Assembly (NCBI GenBank): GCA_911728435.2
Contig: OU452205.1
Coordinates: forward strand, 1,431,760 to 1,495,759
DNA length: 64,000 nt
Direction of reading: 5' to 3'
DNA from: Apoderus coryli
Lineage: Eukaryota; Arthropoda; Insecta; Coleoptera; Attelabidae
Below the pieces are notes generated by a model. The model was not told the DNA's origin. It did not search any database and saw only the letters and a program-made list of their open reading frames with translations. Made by a program: the position numbers and the translations under genes. Shown here piece after piece: positions 56,345-64,000 of the stretch (the stretch's first letter is position 1; the number at the start of each line of letters is the position of its first letter).

Positions 56345-56945
56345 TTTTATATATTTATTTGAGATACTGCCCAGACAGACGAATCCAATTAAAGGGCAGG
56401 AAAAAAAAATACATATATATGTACATTACAAACAAAAAATAAATATTAGAATTTAATTAGTACTCTACTAAAAACTTAAAATTAACTTCTCAAAATTATT
56501 TTCCTAATGAACGATAATTTAGTGTTAAACAAATCAATCTGGTCCGATAAGGAGTTACAAACAGAACACATTGTAAATAAAGGAGAATGCAGCAACAAAT
56601 TTGTGCGCGCTCCCGACAAATAAAAAATAGAGTTAATGGTACGTGTGCGTACACTTGGTGCATAGAAAGGAATCATCGCTAAAAGTTCCGGACAATCAAT
56701 TATTCCATTCAAAATTTTAAAAAGTAAAACAAAAGCAGAAAACTCCCTACGTTTGCTCAAAGAAATTAAATGAAAACGGCTCAAAAAAGTGTCCTGAGGA
56801 AATCCAATGACTGGGTAAGTCCTATCACAGCGAAACCACAGAAACTTAACAAAACGACGCTGAATCCTTTCAATATTTGTGGAATGTACATCATAAACAG
56901 GATTCCATACCACAGAGACATACTCCAGCTTAGACCTCACAAATG
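56345..56945 (-). pseudogene. LINE RT C-terminal fragment, same family as 43083-44165
   Basis: Minus strand from 56940: RSKLEYVSVVWNPVYDVHST, IERIQRRFVKFLWFRCDRTY then PVIGFPQDTFLSRF, SLSKRREFSAFVLLFKILNG and RTNLLLHSPLFTMCSVCNSL, stop near 56482. The 3' UTR has TCCAATTAAAGGGCAGG near 56385, as in the 43083 copy. The frame is open for about 150 codons. Truncated before motif C. Confidence 0.8.
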
Positions 56946-58560
56946 CATGGTTTTGAAAGTAAAAATATTTATAATTGAAACGACATGGTTTTAATTAGAT
57001 TTATTCTGCGTATAAGTGTTTGTAATTGTAACGCATGTCAAATGATGTCTTACTCTGTGTTTTTTTATTGATACTCAATTTTAATAAAAAGTTGTTAGTA
57101 AACTTGTGTCAAAAAGGTAATAAGTATTAAAAACGTTGCAAAAATTATACTAACCTGTATTGTAAACTAAGTTGGTTTTGTTTTCAGTTAAAAAAAAGAA
57201 AAAAAAAAACTGAAGAAGTTGCAAATAATGCAATAATGCAACGTTGTTTGTAAATTTTGACACGGAAATAAAAATGAACTATTTCTCTTTCCTAAAATAG
57301 TGTATCAATATGTACGAACCTACACCCCAAAAATATAAACCATAAAAATATACTTATATTTTGTCTTAACACTTCCCTATATCTATCTTCAACTGTTGTT
57401 GTTTGCATAAAAAATTATTTTTAACTTTTTTGACCCAGTAAAAATAGGAATAAATGATTTTTCTTAAATGGAACACCCTGTATGTTACAGACACAGTAAA
57501 CCTAATTCTGTAAGAGACATAATATCATGTCCTTATACCTAAATCATCATGTTTACTAAATAAAGCGGTTTTTTGTCGAAATTTATGATTTGACAATATT
57601 AGAAATCTTAATGACATTTAGATGATTTTTATAAGTAATTTATAAATAAGTAAATATTCACGGTGTTTAAAATTCCCCCAAACAAATCAACTGAAATTCT
57701 TATGAAATTATTTATTTACAAATTTCTGTACATTTAGCTAAGCTTATTCTTATTATGGCAGTTCATTTTAATTTTGCATTGTTCGTAACGAAGACAAGAC
57801 ATAACTGGGCTCTACGAGAAAATTTATTAGCCATATGCTTATCAATCATTCTGCCTGTCTTTCCTCCTTATTTTTCCATGCATAGCTGAATAATATGAAA
57901 GTTTCCCATAAAGTATATCGCATCAGCGCAAACTTGGTGAACATGATTTAGTTGAAGTAGTAGGTAGTGTACTTTCCCTTAGCCATATATGCTATTATTT
58001 TTTGTCACGTACGTTATGTTTATCTTTTGACCATCTTTTTTTCTTTCATGTGCACACACTTATAGCCTATACAAACAAAGCCTTAACTTAATTAAAAAGT
58101 TGTGTATTTTTTCCTGCACCGGTTGACATAGAAGCGCGTGACTGAAAATACGAAAATAGTATATACTGGAAAATTTTAAGCTCTTGGTATATCAGGAGTA
58201 GGTCGATGTTTTAATTTTGCAGAGTAAGCAGGAATTGCGAGGTCCGTTAATGATAATCTCAAATACAGCACGATATAAATTTAATCGGCAAATGGCTTAA
58301 TAGCCATAAATTATGTTATAAGTTGTTTTATGTTGAACTGATTCGCAGCAGCAGTATGAAGACATGACGGCACCGCTTTTTGAAAAATGGATTTTTCGAA
58401 CAATATTAGCAACGCAAAAATATCAACAAATTTCCACTCACATGTCTTCATGCTTGTTCCTTTTACATATTTAGTGGACTGAGAAATTAACATCAAATTT
58501 TTTCATATTCAATGATAATTGTGACAGTTCCCGTTGATATATCACAGCTAATATAAATGC
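56946..58560. other. AT-rich DNA, no gene seen
   Basis: ACACCCTGTATGTTACAG near 57473 is a transposon-end-like motif. Otherwise no coding or repeat structure that I can name. Confidence 0.3.
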
Positions 58561-58564
58561 TACA

Positions 58565-58770
58565 GTGGAAGCCATAGACTTGGTAGCAGATAAGTTGTTA
58601 GGTCTAGGCAGAGTGAAAATAGGATGGATAAGTTGTGTCGTCCGAGAACGGATTGCGATTTCTAGGTGTTTTAAATGTCTTGATTTCGGGATTCACTCAA
58701 ATGGAGCACAGAAAGAAACAGCCAGCTTTACAAAATATCACGGTAGTTGGAACACGGAAATAGCACCGCA
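58565..58770 (+). pseudogene. LINE ORF1 zinc-knuckle fragment
   Basis: Reads LGRVKIGWISCVVRERIAIS then RCFKCLDFGIHSNGAQK. This matches the segment before and including the first CCHC knuckle of Gag-like ORF1 proteins of R1/I/LOA-type LINEs (IGWVxCRVRER...RCFRCLxxGHxxxxC). The His and last Cys of the knuckle are altered. Isolated fragment. Confidence 0.65.
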
Positions 58771-58984
58771 AAGATCTTTATGCATTAAAATTGGATCCTG
58801 TTCTTAGCCTAATGGGGTTGTGAAATTTAGACAGAACATTGATATTATGAAAGGCTATCTGCATGCGAAACGGCATGCGTCGAATGGATAAGGATAATTT
58901 CTTAAATCTGGAATGATAGCGTCTTTATACCAATCAAAGGCATTAAAATTGAAACCTGCACCCTAATGAAGGGGTTGTGAAATT

Positions 58985-60590
58985 TAGACAGGAAAATGAT
59001 ATTGCAGTGCAGTAAGTGAACTGAGCGAAGTGAGGTGAGTGTAGTGAGCTGAGTGAAGTGAGCAGAGTAAAGATGGATTCAGGATGAAAAATACTTTGTA
59101 CCGAGGGGTCGCACCCCATATCTACGAGGACTTATTAAAAGTTGTATTTTTATATAATTTCTTGCCGATAAATGTAAGGTTTTCCTTATACTAATGGATT
59201 CAGGATGAGTGAAGTGAGGTGAGCAAAGTGAGTGAGGTGAGCGAGGTAAGTGAAGTGAGGTGAGTGAAGTTGGTTAAGTGAGGTGAGCTGAGTAAGTGAA
59301 TTGATGTGAGCATAGTGAGTGGTTTGAGTGAAGTGTGGTAAGCAAAGTGAGTGAAGTGAGCAAAGTGAAGTGAGTGAGGTGAGCAAAGTGAGGTAAGCCG
59401 AGTAAAGTGAGGTGAGCGAAGCGAGTGAAGTAAGTAAAATGAGGTGAGTGAAGTGAGAAAAATATAGGGTTTTCTTTATACCAATGGATTCAGGATGAGA
59501 AATCCTTTGTAACGAGTGGTCGCACCCTATATCTACGAGGATTTATTAAAAAGTTCTGACGAGTCAGAGTCAGGCGAATCCCTGTCAGAAGAGTCAGAAT
59601 CAGATGAGTCTGACGAGTCCGTGTCAGACGAGTCCGAGTCAGGCGAGATAGAATCAGAAAAGTCCGAATCAGGCGAGGCCAAGTCAGACAGTTAAATATA
59701 GGTGAAGTGAAGTGAGTGAAGAGGGCTAAGTAAAGTGAGTGAATTGAGTGCAGTGAGTGTAATGAGGTGAGCAAAGTGAATGAAGTGAAATGAGCGAAGT
59801 CAGGTGAGTGAAGTGAGGTGAGGGAAGTGAGGTGAGTGAGGAGAGTGAAGTGTGTGAGGAGAGTAAAGTGAGTGAAGTGAAATGAGCGAAGTGGGGTGAG
59901 TGATTTGTGGTGAGTGAAGTGAAGTGGGTGAAGTGAACTGAGCGAAGTGAGATGAGTGCAGTGAGGTGAGTGAAGTAAGGTGAGCTGAGTGAAGAGAACA
60001 AAGTTCGTGAGGTGATGTGAGCGTAATGAGTGGTTTGAGTGAAGTGAGGTGAGTAAAGTGAGTGAAGTGAGCAAAATGAAGGAAGTGAAGTGCTTGAGGT
60101 GAGCAAAGTGAGGTAAGCCGAGTGAAGTGAGGTGAGCGAAGTAAGTAAAATGAAGTGAGTGCAGTGAGAAAAATATAAGGTTTTCTTTATACCAATGGAT
60201 TCAGGATGAGAAATCCTTTGTAACGAGGGGTCGCACCCTATATCTACGAGTATTTATTAAGAAGTTCGGAGGAGTCAGAGTCAGGCGAATCCGTGTCAGA
60301 CGGGTCAGATGAGGAAGAGTCGGACGAGTTTGAGTCAGGCAGACAGAATCAGAAAAGTCCGAATCAGGCGAGTCCAAGTCAGTCAGTTAAATATAGGTGA
60401 GGTGAGCGAAGTGAGGTGAGTGAGGAGAGTGAAGTGTGTGAGGAGTAAAGTGAGTGAAGTGAAATGAGCGAAGTGAGGTGAGTGAATTGAGGTGAGTGAA
60501 GTGAAGTGAGCGAAGTGAGGTGAGTGAAGTGAGCTGAGTGAAGGGAGGTGAACTGAGTGAAGGGAGGTGAGCAAAGTGAGTGAAGTGAGA
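58985..60590. repeat. GTGAG/GTGAA-type minisatellite blocks
   Basis: Four blocks (about 58995-59072, 59205-59458, 59698-60172, 60394-60590) of short purine-rich text such as GTGAGTGAAGTGAGCGAAGT with five-base periodicity. They alternate with the coding-like block described separately. Long open frames on either strand are artefacts of the repeat. Confidence 0.85.
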
Positions 60591-60775
60591 TATATGTAAG
60601 GTTTTCTTTATACCAATGGATTCAGGATGAGAAATCCTTTGTAATGAGGGGTCGCACCCTATAGCTACGAGGATTTATTAAAAAGTTCGGACGAGTCAGT
60701 GTCAGGCGAGTCCGAATCAGACTGTCCAAGTCAGGCGAGTCCGACTCAGACGAGTCAGAGTCCTCGTAGATATGG
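59073..60775 (+). repeat. Amplified composite unit with a coding-like leader and acidic Ser-rich block
   Basis: ATGGATTCAGGATGA occurs at 59073, 59194, 59484, 60195 and 60616. After four of these, a short frame begins ATG(A) and reads M(R/K)N(P/T)L, Y or stop, RGVAP(Y/H)IYEDLLKSS, and in three units runs on into DESESGES- and SDESDES-type text (59555-59694, 60265-60389, 60685-60770). Only the first unit has Tyr where the others have TAA. The 59484-60195 spacing is 711 bp and 60195-60616 is 421 bp. This looks like an exon-like segment of an unknown protein gene amplified inside a satellite. Confidence 0.55.
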
Positions 60776-60832
60776 TTCGGTTCAGTTGGGCTGGGTTGGT
60801 TCGGTTCGGTTCAGTGGGGCACCCACCCAGGG
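60776..60832 (+). repeat. G-rich GGTTC repeat
   Basis: Short run of GGTTC/GGTTG units ending in GTGGGGCACCCACCC. Low-complexity; follows directly on the last Ser-rich block. Confidence 0.6.
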
Positions 60833-60959
60833 TCCGTCCTATCATTGCTAACAAAAGTGCCTAACAATAGTACAAAAATGAAGATATTAATAACTTATGA
60901 AAATTAAAAAAAGTGTCCTCGAAAATATTCCTCCAAAAAATGATTTATTAAAAATCATA

Positions 60960-61215
60960 AAATAAAAAAAAATCTAAAAGAATATATCATGAACTTTGTC
61001 GTTCTCATGGTCATTCCATTCTTCGCTTACCTCCATATTATTGGATTTTCAACCCTACTGAAATGATCTGGAGTGCCATAAAAAAAGTTTGCGCAAATGA
61101 AATATTATATGACCATTACTTAGTGCAGAAGTGATCAGCAATATTCGTCAAGTGACAAATAATGAAGTCGATAGTGACTTGTGGAAAACCTGTGTTACCC
61201 ATTTGCTTTAAATTG
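60960..61215 (+). pseudogene. DDE transposase C-terminal fragment
   Basis: Plus strand: HELCRSHGHSILRLPPYYWI then FNPTEMIWSAIKKVCANEIL, and after a shift SNIRQVTNNEVDSDLWKTCV THL. This matches the third catalytic block and tail (RLPPYHxxxNPIExIWxxxK) of the Tc1/mariner-superfamily group represented by its first catalytic block at 8270-8720. The two earlier catalytic Asp blocks are absent. Confidence 0.7.
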
Positions 61216-62384
61216 ATTTTCTTGTTGCTGTTGCTAAGTTGAAGTCATCTGAAGTTTAAGCAAATGTATAAACGATAGCACTGTCACGGATATATTTTTT
61301 GTTATCATTTTTTGTATTTAATTATTTGATTTTTGTGATTGATATTATATTGTAACTATTATATTGTGCTAATAATATATTACTTATTATTGGGTTTGCA
61401 TAGTTGATGGTTAGTTGAATAATAATTGTGCGTTTATTGTTAATTTAATTACCATTGCTAAGAATTTACGAACTAATCTACAAGGGTTTAATATTGCAGC
61501 TCTTTGAAGTGGCTAAAAAAAAGATGTTTTAATATTATTGGAGACTTCCCCTTGCACCGATATCACCACTGATACTATCTGAACATTCGTTTTATTATTT
61601 GATTATCTAATATACTGAAATTAATATCTAAACCATATTTACCTCAAACTACTTATTCAATTTTTTAAAATTAGGCATATCTATTTGATTTATTTTTCAC
61701 ATATAAAAGCATTGTATCTTACAATAGTCGCACGTATTCATCAACGTAAATGTCATATTAATTACAGTCCATAGTTCAACGAATGTTCATCATCCACAAA
61801 ACCAAATTAATTACCATCGCAAGGCGAAAAAACCCAGGTGGTGTTATTAGTTATACCAAACAATAATAATAAAACCGTTTTGACATGTAGAGGAATATAA
61901 GGTAATGTATGGATGTGTAAATTAACCTTAACAAAGTTATCCATCATGTTTCTCTTTTCATTCTCTTGTGGTAATTAAATGTATTTTCTTTTATTGTCTT
62001 ACAGAGTGATTCCTAATAAAATATTTTAATCAGAAATTGCTAATATCAAACGGTATTTGGTTTGATAAGGATTCCGCGCTCAGAATAAAAAACACAACCT
62101 TGTCTGACAATTTTTAAATCACAGGATAGGTTTGTCGCTAAGACACTTCTAAACTGAGAAGGAGCTGTTTTCTCAGCGACGGTGAAGCAACTGTGGCTAT
62201 TTGGTTAGTGACGGCCTACACAGCTGTATTATGGAACAAATTACAAGTTCTTGTTTGGTTGTTGCCAGAGCATCGAATATTAACTATAGACAAGAAGCTT
62301 CACTAGACGCTAAAAACGGCATCGACTCATCGCATTCCCAACTCATTTCTGGCCCGCTAGTATATTATACTATATCTGTATATT
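61216..62384. other. AT-rich DNA, no gene seen
   Basis: A 75-codon frame at 62201-62428 includes PLVYYTISVYLESQRVVVF but is not recognisable. Upstream sequence is AT-rich and featureless. Confidence 0.3.
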
Positions 62385-62892
62385 TAGAAAGCCAACGAGT
62401 TGTGGTATTTGATCCAGAAAGCATTTAGATCAAGGTCCAATGACATGGTTCTGGAGCTGTACAAGTCGTTTGTTAGGCCGAGCCTGGAATATGCCAATAG
62501 TGTATGGTCTCCTTATTTTGTTAAGGATATTGAGGCTTTGGAGAGAGTTCTAAGAAAATTTACCAAGCCACAAGCGCTGTGCCACCTGCCATATGAAGAT
62601 CGGCTAAGAGCTTTGAACATAACAACCCTTCAAGAAAGGCGTCGTCGTGGCGACTTGATACAGACGTATAAGGTTCTTAGCGGACATTACACAATAAACT
62701 TGGATCTCTTTCATCTTAATAGAAATTTGAGCCTACGTGGTAACAGCAAGAAATTGTGCAAAGAAAGATGCGCCAAGCTCGCTCGAAGAAACTTTCTATC
62801 AAATAAAGTGGTATATGCGTGGAATGATATGTCGGAGGAGATATATATCAGACTTAACAAGAACCATCACGTCAAACATGAGCTTCTTTGCT
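62385..62892 (+). pseudogene. LINE RT C-terminus, copy 1 (CR1/L2-like)
   Basis: Starts LWYLIQKAFRSRSNDMVLEL, then YKSFVRPSLEYANSVWSPYF, IEALERVLRKFTKPQALCHL, YEDRLRALNITTLQERRRRG then DLIQTYKVLSG and NSKKLCKERCAKLARRNFLS. The last 20 or so codons are replaced by sequence that leads into copy 2. The RRRGDLI signature is usual for CR1/L2-type and related LINE RTs. The frame is open for 164 codons. Confidence 0.85.
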
Positions 62893-63815
62893 GATGACAC
62901 CAAATTGTTTTGTAACCCAGTGCGAGACGATAATGAATTCCAGATCGACATTGATGGGGTAGTGTCCTGGTCGGCGGTTTGGTTGATGAACTTGAATTTG
63001 GAGAAGTGTCAGGTACTACACATCGGAGCTAATAATCCCAGGACTCCAGATTTCATCAATGGAAATGCCGTTAAATCTGTAAATCAGCAGAAGGATCTTG
63101 GTGTCATAGTAACAGCGGATTTGAAGTGGGAGGCCCATATTTCCGCCACAGTGAAGAAAGCTAATAGACTGTGATATCTGATACAGAGAGCTTTCAAATC
63201 GAGATCAAACTCTCTAATATTGCAATTGTATAAATCGTATGTCAGACCACTATTGGAATATGCCAACAGCGTTTGGTCCCCCTACTTCATTAAGGACATA
63301 GAGGCATTGGAAAGGGTTCAGAGGAGATTCACTAAGCTGCCTCATGCACTTAGCCATATACCATATGAGGAGCGATTGAGGCTTTTAAATTTGACATGTC
63401 TTTATGATCGACGACAACGAGGCGATCTAATTCAAACATACAAGATACTTAGTGGCTACTACTCGGTGAATCTCGATGTATTTCATCCTGCTAGAAATCC
63501 TAAACTGCGTGGCAATAGTAAGAAACTTGATAAGGAGAGATGTGCTAGACTTCCTCGGAAGAATTTTATAACAAAGAGGGTTGTATATGCATGGAATTCA
63601 TTACCTATTACCATTGACAATGGCGCAAACGGTTGACAGCTTTAAGAACAGGCTGGACAATTTCTTGGAGGACCATGGCAATCAGTTGGTCCACTACTCG
63701 CTATAGAAGATTAGTGAGGATGACAACAATATTTCAAAAACCTCAAATTAGGAACTGAGCAACAGTTTCATCGGTTTTACCGTTTACTGTTTTACGACTA
63801 ATAATAATAATAATA
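62875..63815 (+). pseudogene. LINE RT C-terminal half with 3' UTR, copy 2
   Basis: Begins just before motif C (MSFFADDTKLFC, about 62880-62915), continues NLNLEKCQVLHIGANNPRTP, KDLGVIVTADLKWEAHISAT, a TGA at 63172, QLYKSYVRPLLEYANSVWSP, RRQRGDLIQTYKILSGYYSV and, after a shift near 63615, MAQTVDSFKNRLDNFLEDHG to a stop at 63704. The 3' UTR ends in a TAATAATAATAATAA tail at about 63798-63815. Copies 1 and 2 are close relatives that overlap in content, so two insertions or a duplication are joined here. Confidence 0.85.
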
Positions 63816-64000
63816 ATTTTACAACCACAATGCGTTGATTTATTCTAATAGTATAATAAGATGCTGTGAATCATCCTGTATTTTCATTTCCATGTAGGTA
63901 TATTGCATGAATGCATGTAGGATTTATATTATAGAAAGAAAAAAAAAATTAAAAGAATATCTCTCACTCGCTTAATTAAATGAATGCGGGATGCAGAGCT
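63816..64000. other. Unrecognised AT-rich end of window
   Basis: No repeat, gene or signal identified. Confidence 0.3.

Noticed and set aside
59186..60574. Long open frames on the minus strand rich in L, T, S and H
   Set aside because: They are translations of the GTGAG-type minisatellite (TTCACTCACCTCAC on the other strand), repeat in all frames and have no protein-like features.
1..64000. CRISPR arrays, bacterial operons or phage genes
   Set aside because: The 50-bp array at 45-48 kb has no unique spacers, and all proteins recognised are eukaryotic transposons or host fragments.

Overview
The window reads as intergenic or heterochromatin-like DNA from an arthropod nuclear genome, most likely an insect. 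It is very AT-rich and has no intact host gene, operon or bacterial signal. Almost every recognisable coding trace is a decayed transposable element: Tc1/mariner-type, pogo/Tigger, several non-LTR (LINE) lineages, Penelope-like elements (PLEs), one Ty3/gypsy scrap and an unclassified transposase-like gene. The arthropod assignment is an inference from this mix and from the two host-gene fragments, which look insect-like.

Layout. 0.4-0.9 kb: end of an unclassified TIR element (family A). 1.6-3.1 kb: LINE whose ORF1/endonuclease part is inverted relative to its RNase H part. 4.1-7.2 kb: RT scrap, tRNA-Ala-like gene and truncated mariner. 7.6-14.1 kb: two family A copies, a broken DDE transposase and hammerhead-like relics. 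14.18-14.70 kb: near-perfect 258-bp-arm palindrome with a hammerhead ribozyme motif in each arm. 15.8-19.5 kb: pogo transposase, gypsy RT scrap and mariner-type element. 20.9-23.8 kb: mariner-type transposase split by a fragment of the host gene Rtf1 (two exon-like blocks and an intron-like block). 23.9-26.1 kb: two more mariners, one with both TIRs. 26.9-31.7 kb: three LINE fragments and a Tc1 scrap. 36.2-37.5 kb: 5'-truncated PLE with RT and GIY-YIG domains. 37.6-39.7 kb: transposon-like interval holding an enolase-phosphatase E1 fragment. 40.7-44.2 kb: family A copy and a LINE. 45.3-48.1 kb: tandem array built on an EcoRI-centred palindrome. 49.6-56.9 kb: transposase-like gene, LINE and PLE pieces, and family B repeats. 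59-60.8 kb: composite GTGAG satellite that includes a coding-like block. 61-63.8 kb: transposase scrap and two overlapping LINE copies.

The fragments do not form a working pathway. Three themes deserve attention. First, PLE-associated hammerhead ribozyme motifs, including a palindromic pair with complete cores. Second, two Tc1/mariner-type contexts that contain host-gene fragments (Rtf1 and enolase-phosphatase), which suggests DNA-level gene capture. Third, satellites with higher-order structure. All identifications come from reading translated motifs by eye; no database search was run.
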